Below are positions 31,856-40,724 of a stretch of DNA of 44,396 nt, one piece after another. The notes beneath the pieces are model-generated. The model ran no database searches, was not told the origin of the DNA, and worked only from the letters and a program-made list of their open reading frames with translations. The DNA is from JAVEYA01 sp034003745 (GTDB lineage: Bacteria; Bacillota; Peptococcia; DRI-13; PHAD01), in the NCBI GenBank assembly GCA_034003745.1, contig JAVEYA010000007.1:1-44396 (forward strand), read 5' to 3'. The position numbers and the translations under genes were made by a program. Each line of letters starts with the position of its first letter. Position 1 is the stretch's first letter.

Positions 31856-32995
31856 ATGGAATTTAGGCGAAATGTAAATGGGAAATTGCTGCGCTGTGGT
31901 TATACCACCGGCGCTTGCGCCGCGGCAGCGGCGAAAGCGGCGGGAATAATGCTGCTCGGCGGTGCTCCTGTGCAGCGGGTTTCTATCGGTACGCCTAAGG
32001 GCGTTGCCTTGACGCTGGATGTACTGGAGATCTGTCTTACCAGCGATTACGCGAGCTGTGCCGTCCGCAAGGATGCCGGTGATGACCCGGACGTGACCGA
32101 CGGCATGCTTATTTACGCCCAGGTCAAAAAAAGTGCGCGCGATATAACCATCGGCGGCGGCGCAGGGGTAGGCCGCGTGACCAGACCCGGCCTCGATCAG
32201 CCGGTGGGGGAAGCGGCCATTAACAGCGTACCGCGTGAAATGATTACCGGGGAGTTGTGCGAGACGGCGAAGAGATACGGATATATGGGCGGTTTTTCAG
32301 TAGTCATTTCGATCCCTGGCGGCGAAGAGCTGGCCGGGCGCACCTTTAACCCCCGGCTGGGCATCGAGGGAGGGCTCTCTGTAATAGGAACTACGGGTAT
32401 TGTAGAGCCCATGAGCAATCAGGCCATGGCGGATACGGTCCGCCTTGAACTCAGGCAGCTTGCAGCGAAAGGGACGCGCAGCCTGCTGATCACCCCCGGC
32501 AATTACGGGGAAAACTTTGCCCGGGAGAGCCTGGGGCTGTCCCTGGATGATCATGTATCCTGTTCCAACTTTATCGGCGACGCCATTGACGCTGCAGTGG
32601 AACTGGGGTTTACACGGATATTGCTGGTGGGGCACATCGGCAAGCTGGTAAAGCTGGGTCTTGGTGTAACCAACACCCATTCTTCTTTTGGAGACGGACG
32701 GATGGAAACGCTCTTAGCCTGTGCACTGGAGGCAGGAGCGGATCTTTCCCTGCTCAAGGGGATCGCGGCAAGCGTCACTACCGATACAGCCTTGGCGCTG
32801 CTGGAAGGAGCCGCACTGTTGGATAAAGCCATGGCCGAACTGGGAGAACGCATTGAGGACTGCCTGGGCCGGCGTGTGCCGGCAGGCGTGGCAATTGGCT
32901 ATCTTTGCTTTACTAACGCTCCGGCGCTGCGGGGCGTATTGCTCCATAGCGCCAATGCGCCTGAGCTTATGGAGGACTGGAGGATAAAAAAATGA
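31856..32995 (+). CDS. cbiD: Cobalt-precorrin-5B (C1)-methyltransferase
   Basis: This 379-residue protein has the diagnostic RCGYTTGACAAAAAKAA near the N-terminus and TGIVEPMSNQAMADT in the middle. CbiD methylates C1 of the corrin ring in the anaerobic pathway and has no counterpart sequence in the aerobic route, which confirms pathway type. The ATG at 31856 has no classical ribosome binding site; the nearest G-rich run is the 3' arm of the terminator (GGGGG at 31844-31848). It heads the twelve-gene operon. The next gene overlaps by 4 nt. Confidence 0.93.
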   Translation: MEFRRNVNGKLLRCGYTTGACAAAAAKAAGIMLLGGAPVQRVSIGTPKGVALTLDVLEICLTSDYASCAVRKDAGDDPDVTDGMLIYAQVKKSARDITIGGGAGVGRVTRPGLDQPVGEAAINSVPREMITGELCETAKRYGYMGGFSVVISIPGGEELAGRTFNPRLGIEGGLSVIGTTGIVEPMSNQAMADTVRLELRQLAAKGTRSLLITPGNYGENFARESLGLSLDDHVSCSNFIGDAIDAAVELGFTRILLVGHIGKLVKLGLGVTNTHSSFGDGRMETLLACALEAGADLSLLKGIAASVTTDTALALLEGAALLDKAMAELGERIEDCLGRRVPAGVAIGYLCFTNAPALRGVLLHSANAPELMEDWRIKK

Positions 32996-33750
32996 TTCAT
33001 TTCGTAGGGGCCGGCCCCGGCGCTCCGGATCTTATTACTCTGCGCGGCGCGGAGCTGCTGAAGGCGGCCGACGCCGTCGTCTATGCGGGCTCGCTGGTCA
33101 ATCCGGCCTTGCTGGACTATGCTCGGCCGGACTGCGCCCTGTATAACAGCGCGGAAATGACGCTGGACGAAGTTATCACCGTATTATTGGGTGTGCACAA
33201 CGCGGGCGGAATGGCGGTAAGGCTGCATACGGGCGATCCTTCGCTCTATGGCGCGATCCGCGAGCAGATGGATAAGCTTGAGGCTGCGGGTGTTCCCTAT
33301 GACATTTGCCCCGGCGTATCCAGCTTCTGCGGCGCTGCGGCAGTGCTGAAAGCCGAATACACTCTGCCGCGGGTCAGTCAGAGTGTGATCATTACCCGCA
33401 TGACGGGCAAAACAGCAGTGCCTGAAAGGGAGCGCATCGCCTCTTTCGCGGCGCATGGCGCGACGATGGTCATTTTTCTGAGCGCCGGCATGATGGAAGA
33501 ATTGCAGCGTGAGCTGCTGGAAGGAGGCTATGGCGGTGAGACGCCGGCCGCCATCGTGTATAAGGCCACCTGGCCGGACCAAAAGATTTTCCGCTGTACT
33601 GTGGAAACGCTTGCGGCAACCGCATTGGAGAATGGCGTCTCCAACCTTGCGCTCATCCTGGTGGGTTCTTTTTTGGGCGCCGATTACGAGCTTTCCAGGC
33701 TGTATGATCCGTCCTTTACCACCGCTTTCCGTCAGGGAAGAGAACCATGA
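32992..33750 (+). CDS. cbiF: Cobalt-precorrin-4 C11-methyltransferase
   Basis: This 252-residue SAM-dependent tetrapyrrole methylase starts with HFVGAGPGAPDLITLRG, carries AVRLHTGDPSLYGAI at the second conserved loop, and has a PQSVIITRM-like stretch (SQSVIITRMTG). CbiF adds the C11 methyl group. The start overlaps the cbiD stop (ATGA). It belongs to the corrin methylase set with CbiL, CbiH and CbiE in this window. Confidence 0.92.
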   Translation: MIHFVGAGPGAPDLITLRGAELLKAADAVVYAGSLVNPALLDYARPDCALYNSAEMTLDEVITVLLGVHNAGGMAVRLHTGDPSLYGAIREQMDKLEAAGVPYDICPGVSSFCGAAAVLKAEYTLPRVSQSVIITRMTGKTAVPERERIASFAAHGATMVIFLSAGMMEELQRELLEGGYGGETPAAIVYKATWPDQKIFRCTVETLAATALENGVSNLALILVGSFLGADYELSRLYDPSFTTAFRQGREP

Positions 33751-34760
33751 AGGCCGCTGTAATCGCCTTCAGCGAGCGGGGGCAGGCCCTGGGGGAGCGG
33801 GTGGTGTCCTATTTCCTACAAAATGGGGAAACCGCCGGACTGACCCGCTGCAAAGAGGGCGGACTGGGCGAATGGACGAAGACGCATTTCCAGGAAGACG
33901 CGCTTATTTTCATCGGTTCCTGCGGTATCGCTGTCCGCGCGGTGGCGCCCTTTTTGCGGAGCAAGACCAGTGACCCCGCGGTTGTTGTGATAGATGAGTT
34001 CGCAGCCTGTGCCGTCTCGCTTTTGTCAGGGCATTTGGGCGGCGCCAACGACCTGACCGTTCGGCTGGCGCGCTTTCTCGAAGCGCTGCCTGTTGTCACC
34101 ACTGCAACGGATGTCCACGGTGTATTTGCCATCGATGCCTGGGCGGTCAAACGCGGCTTAAAGATAGGCAATCCCGAGCGTATAAAATGGATTTCGGCGC
34201 GTCTTTTGGCAGGGGAATCTATTGGAATCCAGAGTGTCTTTCCGGTAACGGGTCGCCTGCCTGCAGGCGTTACCCTCTGCGAGAAGGGCGGCGATGTTCT
34301 CATTACCTACCGCACCCGCGGGCGCGAAGAGACGCTGCGGCTAATCCCCCCTGTTATTACCCTGGGCATCGGCTGCAAAAGGAATGTTACAGCCGAAACC
34401 ATCAAGCGCGCTTTTGGACTGATGCTGAAAAAAGCCAGCTGCCATCCCCTCGCCGTTGCGCGGGTGTGCAGCATCGATCAGAAAGCACGGGAGCCGGGTA
34501 TCTTAGAGTTTTGCCATACGCAGGGGCTGCCTTATCAAACTTTTCCCGCACAGGAGCTGCTGGCGGTTCCCGGGATATACACCGCCTCTGCCTTTGTTAA
34601 ACAAGTAACGGGCGTAGACAATGTCTGCGAGCGCAGCGCGGTGCTGGGCAGCGGAAAAGGCGGGCGTTTGCTCACAGGTAAGGACGCGGGAAACGGTGTG
34701 ACCATGGCGCTGGCCATCTCGCCGTATACGATCCGCTTTGATGAGGGAGAGGCAATATGA
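33747..34760 (+). CDS. cbiG: Cobalt-precorrin-5A hydrolase
   Basis: This 337-residue protein has the CbiG N-terminal domain (IGSCGIAVRAVAPFL, VSLLSGHLGGANDLT) and the C-terminal CobE-like domain (LGIGCKRNVTAETIKRAF, LLTGKDAGNGVTMA). CbiG opens the delta-lactone and releases the C20 fragment as acetaldehyde, allowing ring contraction to proceed. The start overlaps cbiF by 4 nt. The order CbiG before CbiH is usual in Firmicutes. Confidence 0.92.
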   Translation: MKAAVIAFSERGQALGERVVSYFLQNGETAGLTRCKEGGLGEWTKTHFQEDALIFIGSCGIAVRAVAPFLRSKTSDPAVVVIDEFAACAVSLLSGHLGGANDLTVRLARFLEALPVVTTATDVHGVFAIDAWAVKRGLKIGNPERIKWISARLLAGESIGIQSVFPVTGRLPAGVTLCEKGGDVLITYRTRGREETLRLIPPVITLGIGCKRNVTAETIKRAFGLMLKKASCHPLAVARVCSIDQKAREPGILEFCHTQGLPYQTFPAQELLAVPGIYTASAFVKQVTGVDNVCERSAVLGSGKGGRLLTGKDAGNGVTMALAISPYTIRFDEGEAI

Positions 34761-35488
34761 AGAAACTGTATGTTGTCGGCATCGGACCGGGTGATGAAAG
34801 AAATATGACAGCAGCCTGCCGGAATGTTCTCAGGCAGGCGGACGTTATCGTGGGATATTCTAAATATGTGGAACTTGTGGCGCCGCTGCATCCTGGGAAG
34901 CGCACGCTGGATACGCCGATGACCCGGGAGACCGAACGCTGCCGCACGGCGCTTAACCTTGCGGTTCAGGGCCAGACCGTGGTGGTGGTCTGCAGCGGGG
35001 ACGCCGGCGTATATGGGATGGCGGGACTGATTTATGAACTGTCGGGGCAATATCCGCCCGTGGAGATCGAAATTATCCCCGGGGTGACCGCCGCCCTGGC
35101 TGGAGCCGCTGTGCTGGGCGCTCCGCTGACTCACGATTTTGCCGTCATCAGCCTCTCCGATCTTCTGACGCCGTGGGAACTGATTGAAAAGCGGCTGGTT
35201 TGCGCGGCAACGGCGGATTTCTGCCTGGCCTTGTATAATCCCGCCAGTAAGAAACGGCAGGATTACCTGCAGAAGGCCTGTGCTATTTTACTTGAGTTTA
35301 AATCTCCTGGAACTGTCTGCGGCCTGGTGCGCAATATCGGCCGGGAGGGAGAGCGAGCTGAGATAATGACGCTTGAACAGCTTGGTCAGGCGCCAATAGA
35401 TATGTTTACCACTGTTTTCGTGGGCAACGCCCAAACCAAGAAGTTAAACGGAAAAATGGTAACGCCGAGGGGGTATCGGCTTGACTGA
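34757..35488 (+). CDS. cbiH: Cobalt-precorrin-3 C17-methyltransferase
   Basis: This 243-residue methylase begins with LYVVGIGPGDERNMTAA and has VVVVCSGDAGVYGMAGLIYE and PGVTAALAGAAVLGAPLTHDF, characteristic of CbiH/CobJ. It methylates C17 and drives ring contraction to the lactone. It overlaps cbiG by 4 nt and the next gene by 8 nt. Confidence 0.92.
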   Translation: MKKLYVVGIGPGDERNMTAACRNVLRQADVIVGYSKYVELVAPLHPGKRTLDTPMTRETERCRTALNLAVQGQTVVVVCSGDAGVYGMAGLIYELSGQYPPVEIEIIPGVTAALAGAAVLGAPLTHDFAVISLSDLLTPWELIEKRLVCAATADFCLALYNPASKKRQDYLQKACAILLEFKSPGTVCGLVRNIGREGERAEIMTLEQLGQAPIDMFTTVFVGNAQTKKLNGKMVTPRGYRLD

Positions 35489-36233
35489 AATCGTGGTGTT
35501 CGGCGGAACAACGGAAGGAAGGACCCTTTGCGAATTGCTGGGCAAAAAGCGCATCAAGACGCTCATCTGTGTGGCTACGGAATACGGGGAGACACTTCTG
35601 CCCCCTTTTGAGACGGTTCGGGTCCACACGGGCCGGCTGGATCAGGCGGCGATGAAAAACCTGCTTGAAGCGGGAAAACCGCGTCTCGTGATCGATGCTA
35701 CGCACCCTTACGCCGCGGTAGTCAGCGAGAATATCCGTACTGCCTGTGAAAAGATTGGCGTCAAGCATATTCGTATTTTCCGTGAAAAACTGGATAGCGA
35801 CGGTTGCGTAACATTTACCGGCTTAGACGAACTAATCTCTTGGCTGAACGAACGGCAAGGCACGGTTTTCTCTACGCTGGGCGCCAAAGAGGCCGCTGCT
35901 CTTGCCGCGGTAGGCGGTTACAGGGAGCGGCTTTGGCTGCGTATACTGCCTGATGCGGCAGGGCTTTCCGCTTGTCTCGCGGCGGGCTTTCCAGCACAGC
36001 GTATCATCTGTATGCAGGGGCCGTTTTCCCGAGAATTAAACGCCGCCATGTTTCGCGCAGCGGGAGCGGATATCCTGCTTACGAAGGAGACGGGCATTAC
36101 CGGCGGGTATCCGGAAAAAATCGAGGCTGCCCGGGCGTGCGGTATGATTACGGCGGTACTCTCGCGTCCCCGGGAGGAAACAGGGCTGACGCTAGCTGAA
36201 CTGGTCAAAATGATTGAGGAGGACGCCCTATGA
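35481..36233 (+). CDS. cbiJ: Cobalt-precorrin-6A reductase
   Basis: This 250-residue protein starts IVVFGGTTEGRTLCELL, has LVIDATHPYAAVVSENI, and later LTKETGITGGYPEKIEAA, as in CbiJ/CobK. It reduces cobalt-precorrin-6A with NAD(P)H. The start is a TTG at 35481 inside the end of cbiH, with GAGGGGG upstream. A second start is unlikely, because the conserved nucleotide-binding strand begins three residues in. Confidence 0.9.
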   Translation: MTEIVVFGGTTEGRTLCELLGKKRIKTLICVATEYGETLLPPFETVRVHTGRLDQAAMKNLLEAGKPRLVIDATHPYAAVVSENIRTACEKIGVKHIRIFREKLDSDGCVTFTGLDELISWLNERQGTVFSTLGAKEAAALAAVGGYRERLWLRILPDAAGLSACLAAGFPAQRIICMQGPFSRELNAAMFRAAGADILLTKETGITGGYPEKIEAARACGMITAVLSRPREETGLTLAELVKMIEEDAL

Positions 36234-37417
36234 AACAGGTAGTCATCGTGGGGTTGGGTATGAGCGCCGCCACCCTGACAGCGGAAGGGCTGCGCGCGGT
36301 GGAACAGGCGGATGTGCTGATTGGCGCGCCGCGCCTAATCGCTCCGTTTAAAAAACTAAATAAACCTTGCTTTGCCGAATATACACCGGAGGAGGTGACA
36401 CGCCTCATCGACGGACAGGAGGGCAGGCGCTTTTGCGTTCTGGTATCCGGAGACACCGGCTTTTACAGCGCGGCGGAGGGGCTGTGTGCCGCGCTTCAGG
36501 GATACTCACCCACGCTGATCCCGGGTGTTTCTTCAATGAGTTATTTCTGCGCGCGTCTTTTACTTCCCTGGCAGGACGCAGTTGCGGTAAGCTGTCACGG
36601 TCACCAGGCCAATTTAGTAGATGCGGTGCGCCGTAACCGCCTGACTTTTGTCTTGACCGGGGGCAACGTGGCGGACCTGGGAGAAAAGCTGACCCAGGCG
36701 GGGTTCGGGGAGCTTACCGCTCATATGGGCGAATGTTTAGGGGGGCCCCAAGAGCGAATTCTGACGCTGCCGGTATACGATCTTGCCGGGTTGGGCGTGG
36801 GTAACCTGGCCGTATTGTTGGTGGAAAACCCTGTTTATGACAGGCGCGTTCGTTTTGGCATACCTGATGAAGAATTTCTCCGAGGCAATCTGCCCATGAC
36901 CAAGTCGGAGGTCCGGGCCGTGACGATGAGCAGGTTAGCCCTCTCGCCGCAGGCGGTATGCTGCGATATTGGCGCAGGCACCGGTTCGGTCACCGTGGAG
37001 ATGGCGCTTGCCGCCTACGAGGGGAAGGTATACGCGCTGGATAAAAGCGAGGAAGCGATCCGGTTGGTGACCGATAATTGCCGCCGCTTCCATCTGGGCA
37101 ATGTGACGCCGGTATGCGGCGCTGCGCCGGAGGCCCTGGAGGGATTGCCTCCCTTAGACGCGGGCTTTATCGGCGGCAATTCGGGCCGGCTCGGCGGGAT
37201 CTTTGAGGCACTATTGCGGAAGAATCCGCAGATCCGCCTCGTGGTCAACGCCGTCACCCTGGAAACCCTGCACGCGGCGACAGAGGCTTTTCGGGCCCAG
37301 GCCATTGCGCCTGAAATTATTCAGGTGGGCATAAACCGCGCCCGGGCGGTGGGGAACAGGCGAATATTGCAGGCGGGCTCCCCGGTATTCATCCTCAGCG
37401 GAGGCAAAAATGAATAG
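36230..37417 (+). CDS. cbiET: Bifunctional cobalt-precorrin-7 C5-methyltransferase / C15-methyltransferase (decarboxylating)
   Basis: This 395-residue protein is a fusion. The first 200 or so residues are CbiE (VVIVGLGMSAATLTAEGL, VSGDTGFYSAAEG, PGVSSMSYFCARL). The rest is CbiT, with FLRGNLPMTKSEVRAVTMSRL and the SAM motif CCDIGAGTGSVTVEMAL. CbiE methylates C5; CbiT methylates C15 and decarboxylates the C12 acetate. The fusion corresponds to CobL of the aerobic route. It overlaps cbiJ by 4 nt and the next gene by 8 nt. Confidence 0.93.
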   Translation: MKQVVIVGLGMSAATLTAEGLRAVEQADVLIGAPRLIAPFKKLNKPCFAEYTPEEVTRLIDGQEGRRFCVLVSGDTGFYSAAEGLCAALQGYSPTLIPGVSSMSYFCARLLLPWQDAVAVSCHGHQANLVDAVRRNRLTFVLTGGNVADLGEKLTQAGFGELTAHMGECLGGPQERILTLPVYDLAGLGVGNLAVLLVENPVYDRRVRFGIPDEEFLRGNLPMTKSEVRAVTMSRLALSPQAVCCDIGAGTGSVTVEMALAAYEGKVYALDKSEEAIRLVTDNCRRFHLGNVTPVCGAAPEALEGLPPLDAGFIGGNSGRLGGIFEALLRKNPQIRLVVNAVTLETLHAATEAFRAQAIAPEIIQVGINRARAVGNRRILQAGSPVFILSGGKNE

Positions 37418-38747
37418 GATACTGATTACGGGCGCCCATTCCGGCTGCGGCAAGACTACCGTTACCTGTGCGCTCTTAACGGCCTTAAAGAACCGGGGGC
37501 TTCACCTGGCGGCTTTCAAGTGCGGGCCGGACTATATCGACCCGATGTTCCACCGCCGCGCCATTGGCGTGCCCGCCTATAACCTGGACCCTTTTTTCTG
37601 CACAGGGGAGCAGATGAAAAGCCGCATTACGGCGCATGGAGGCGGCGTCTCCCTGCTGGAGGGCGTTATGGGCTACTATGATGGTATTGGGCCTGAAGGG
37701 CGTTACAGCACCTGCGAGGTGGCGCGGGAAACCCAAACCCCCGCTGTGCTGGTGATAGACGTTAAGGGCATGTACGCCTCCGCCGGCGCTGTGCTTAAAG
37801 GATTTTTGGACTATCACGGGCCAAGCGGCATTCAGGGCGTACTCTTCAACAATGCCTCGCCTGCGCTGTATGAGGGACTTTGCACTATCGCCAAGAGAAG
37901 CGGGGTGACGCCGCTGGGTTTTTTGCCGTGGGAAAAGGCAGCCGCGGTGAAAAGCCGCCATCTGGGGCTGATAACAGCGGATGAAATTGCGGATCTGGAG
38001 CAAAACCTCGCTTTGCTGGCCAGTCTGGCCGAAAAATATATTGATATCGACGGCCTGCTGGCTCTGGCGGCCTCTGCGCCTGCGCTGGATGCCGCCGTAC
38101 CGGAAATCCGTCCTCTGGGCGCGGTACGCCTTGCCGTGGCGCGGGATGAAGCTTTTTGCTTTTTATATGAGGAAAACCTGGAACGCTTGCGTGCCCTCGG
38201 CTGTGAAATCGTCTTCTTCAGTCCGCTCAGGGATACGGCGCTGCCCGTTGATGCAGCCGGGCTTTACCTTTGCGGCGGGTATCCCGAACTGCATCTGGAG
38301 AAACTGTCCGGAAACGCTGCTATGCTTGAGGCCGTCAGTGCGGCAATACGGGACGGAATGCCCACCATCGCCGAATGCGGCGGCTTCCTCTATCTGCACG
38401 AGACACTGGAGGGCGTCCCCCTGGCGGGGATCGTCCGGGCCGCCGCTTACCGGACAGAGACCCTTCAGCGGTTTGGCTATGTCACCCTGCGTGCCGGAGC
38501 GGACAATCTTCTTTGCGGCGCGGGAGAGGGCATCCGCGCCCATGAATTCCATTATTACGAGAGTACGGACGGCGGTGCGGATTTTGTTGCCGAAAAGCCG
38601 CTGTCGGCAAGGAACTGGCCCTGTGTGCACGCAACAGAGACACTGTATGCGGGTTTTCCGCACTTATACTTTGACGCCAATCCGGTTTTTGCCGAAAATT
38701 TTGTAAGAAAGGCCATAGCCTATGCGGAAAGAGGCCCTGGATGCTGA
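37410..38747 (+). CDS. cbiA: Cobyrinic acid a,c-diamide synthase
   Basis: This 445-residue amidotransferase has the P-loop ITGAHSGCGKTTVTCALLT and a C-terminal class I glutaminase-like domain with the Cys in AECGGFLYL and the LCGGYPELHLE motif. It makes the a- and c-amide groups using ATP and glutamine. The length fits the family. It overlaps cbiET by 8 nt; the start codon is a plain ATG. Confidence 0.93.
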   Translation: MNRILITGAHSGCGKTTVTCALLTALKNRGLHLAAFKCGPDYIDPMFHRRAIGVPAYNLDPFFCTGEQMKSRITAHGGGVSLLEGVMGYYDGIGPEGRYSTCEVARETQTPAVLVIDVKGMYASAGAVLKGFLDYHGPSGIQGVLFNNASPALYEGLCTIAKRSGVTPLGFLPWEKAAAVKSRHLGLITADEIADLEQNLALLASLAEKYIDIDGLLALAASAPALDAAVPEIRPLGAVRLAVARDEAFCFLYEENLERLRALGCEIVFFSPLRDTALPVDAAGLYLCGGYPELHLEKLSGNAAMLEAVSAAIRDGMPTIAECGGFLYLHETLEGVPLAGIVRAAAYRTETLQRFGYVTLRAGADNLLCGAGEGIRAHEFHYYESTDGGADFVAEKPLSARNWPCVHATETLYAGFPHLYFDANPVFAENFVRKAIAYAERGPGC

Positions 38748-39700
38748 TTATCTATGCAACAGCGGCCCTGGGCGCAGGATTTCTTATGGATCTTATCCTT
38801 GGCGACCCAACCGGCTGGCCGCACCTGGTGCGGGGGATGGGTGCGCTCATCGGTTGGCTGGAATCCCGTTTTTATCCCCTGGACAATAAACGTCTGGGCG
38901 GCGCACTGCTGACACTGCTGACGCTGTCGGTTTGCACCGCCGTTCCTGCAGTTCTGCTGTATTTTGCCTTTCATGTTTCTTTCTGGCTGTATTTTTTTCT
39001 GGAAACACTCTTCTGCTGGCAGCTTCTGGCCGTAAAGAGCCTGCGGGATGAAAGCGGCAAGGTATACGCGGCGCTCCGGGAGAAGGAGCTGGATAAAGCG
39101 AGAAAAGCCCTGGCCATGATCGTAGGCAGGGATACCGCGGAACTTGATGAGGCGGGCGTAACGCGGGCCGCGGTGGAGACCGTGGCGGAAAACACCTCCG
39201 ACGGCATGGCGGCCCCGCTCTTTTATCTTATGCTGGGCGGCGCGCCGCTGGGCTGTCTGTATAAGGCGGCCAATACCCTGGATTCCATGATCGGCTATAA
39301 GAATACGCGCTATCTGGAATTCGGACGTTTTGCCGCCAAGCTGGATGATGCGCTGAATTTTATCCCGGCCCGGCTTTGCGCGCTTTTGATGATTAGCGCT
39401 GCGTGGTTGTGCCGACTGGACGCCCCGGGGGCCCTGCGCATTTGGCGGCGGGACCGCTTGAAACACGCCAGTCCCAATTCCGCGCATCCCGAGGCCGTGA
39501 TGGCGGGGGCCCTGGGCATCCGGCTGGCCGGAAAGGCTTTTTACTTCGGCCAGCTGCAGGAGAAACCATTTATCGGTGATGATCTTCGTCCGATCGAGCC
39601 GAAGGATATTCGCCGTTCGCACCGGCTGCTTTACGTTACGGCAGGGCTGATGCTGGTTGTGGCCCTGATCGCAAGGGGGGTATTCTATGCAGCGCTATGA
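38741..39700 (+). CDS. cbiB: Adenosylcobinamide-phosphate synthase
   Basis: This 319-residue integral membrane protein has LILGDPTGWPHLVRGMG, ENTSDGMAAPLFYLMLGG, and LYKAANTLDSMIGYKN, all diagnostic for CbiB. It joins the aminopropanol phosphate arm to cobyric acid. It overlaps cbiA by 7 nt and its end lies within the cobD start. The early placement of cbiB and cobD ahead of cbiP differs from the pathway order but is common in operons. Confidence 0.92.
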   Translation: MLIIYATAALGAGFLMDLILGDPTGWPHLVRGMGALIGWLESRFYPLDNKRLGGALLTLLTLSVCTAVPAVLLYFAFHVSFWLYFFLETLFCWQLLAVKSLRDESGKVYAALREKELDKARKALAMIVGRDTAELDEAGVTRAAVETVAENTSDGMAAPLFYLMLGGAPLGCLYKAANTLDSMIGYKNTRYLEFGRFAAKLDDALNFIPARLCALLMISAAWLCRLDAPGALRIWRRDRLKHASPNSAHPEAVMAGALGIRLAGKAFYFGQLQEKPFIGDDLRPIEPKDIRRSHRLLYVTAGLMLVVALIARGVFYAAL

Positions 39701-40724
39701 ACATGGCGGGGATATTTATACAGACGAAGGTATTTCGCTGGATTTCTCCGTCAATACCAATCCCCTGGGGATGCCGGAAGCTGTCAAAAAGGCTGTTATC
39801 AATCATATTCCCGAGTATGCGCGCTATCCCGATCCTGCCTGCCGTGCGCTCAGAGCGGCGCTGGCGGAATGGTACGGGCTGGAGGCTTCCAAGATGCTCT
39901 GCGGGAATGGCGCATCCGAACTTATCTTCGCTTTATGCGCCTGCTGCAAACCCCGGCGGATACTCATCCCGGCCCCGACCTTCTCGGAATACGAGCGGTC
40001 CGCGGCGCTCTTTGGCGGAGCGATGCGTGAACACCGCCTTTTGGAGCGGGATGATTTTACCCTTACGGAGAGCATTTTGGCAGAAATCACGCCGGAGACG
40101 GAGATGCTGTTTCTTTGCAATCCCAACAATCCCACCGGACGGCTGGCTGATCCGGCGTTGTTGCGCCGCATAGCGGAGGCCTGCCGTCATAACGGAACAC
40201 TGCTCCTCCTCGATGAATGCTTTATCGACTTTACGCAAGGAGAGAGTATGCTGTCCCGGCTTGAGGAATATCCCCACCTTCTGGTCTTACAGGCCTTTAC
40301 AAAGATATACGCCATGGCGGGGCTGAGGCTGGGCATGCTCTATTGCGCCGATACGCGCCTCCTTAGGAGAATCGCCGCTTTCAGCCCGGAATGGAGCGTT
40401 TCAGGCGTGGCCCAGGCTGCGGGAATCGCCGCATTGCAGGAAAACGGCTGGATAGAGAAGACCCGGCGGCTGGTTGAACAGGAACGGGAGTTTATGACGG
40501 CGGCGCTTCGGGACCTCGGACTTATCGTGTATTCAAGTGAGGCGAACTATTTACTGCTAAGGGGTCAGAGCCCGCTTTATGAACCGCTCCGGGCGCGGGG
40601 GTTCCTCGTACGTTCCTGTGCAAATTTTACCGGTCTGGACCAACGGTATATCCGCATCGGGCTTAAGACCCACGATGAAAACAGGGCGCTCTTGCGCGCC
40701 ATAAGGGAGGTACTTTATGGCTAA
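39687..40724 (+). CDS. cobD: Threonine-phosphate decarboxylase
   Basis: This 345-residue PLP-dependent class I/II aminotransferase-fold protein has FSVNTNPLGMPEAVK at the start, FLCNPNNPTGRLAD, LLLDECFIDF, and the PLP-binding Lys in LQAFTKIYAMAGLRLGM. It makes (R)-1-amino-2-propanol O-2-phosphate for the lower arm. It resembles histidinol-phosphate aminotransferase; position and the N-terminus favour CobD. The overlaps with cbiB (14 nt) and cbiP (8 nt) indicate coupling. Confidence 0.9.
   Translation: MQRYEHGGDIYTDEGISLDFSVNTNPLGMPEAVKKAVINHIPEYARYPDPACRALRAALAEWYGLEASKMLCGNGASELIFALCACCKPRRILIPAPTFSEYERSAALFGGAMREHRLLERDDFTLTESILAEITPETEMLFLCNPNNPTGRLADPALLRRIAEACRHNGTLLLLDECFIDFTQGESMLSRLEEYPHLLVLQAFTKIYAMAGLRLGMLYCADTRLLRRIAAFSPEWSVSGVAQAAGIAALQENGWIEKTRRLVEQEREFMTAALRDLGLIVYSSEANYLLLRGQSPLYEPLRARGFLVRSCANFTGLDQRYIRIGLKTHDENRALLRAIREVLYG

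Noticed and set aside
38720..39622. 300-codon ORF on the minus strand over cbiB
   Set aside because: cbiB on the plus strand has clear family motifs throughout; the antisense ORF shows no recognisable domain and has low-complexity composition expected from a GC-rich complement.
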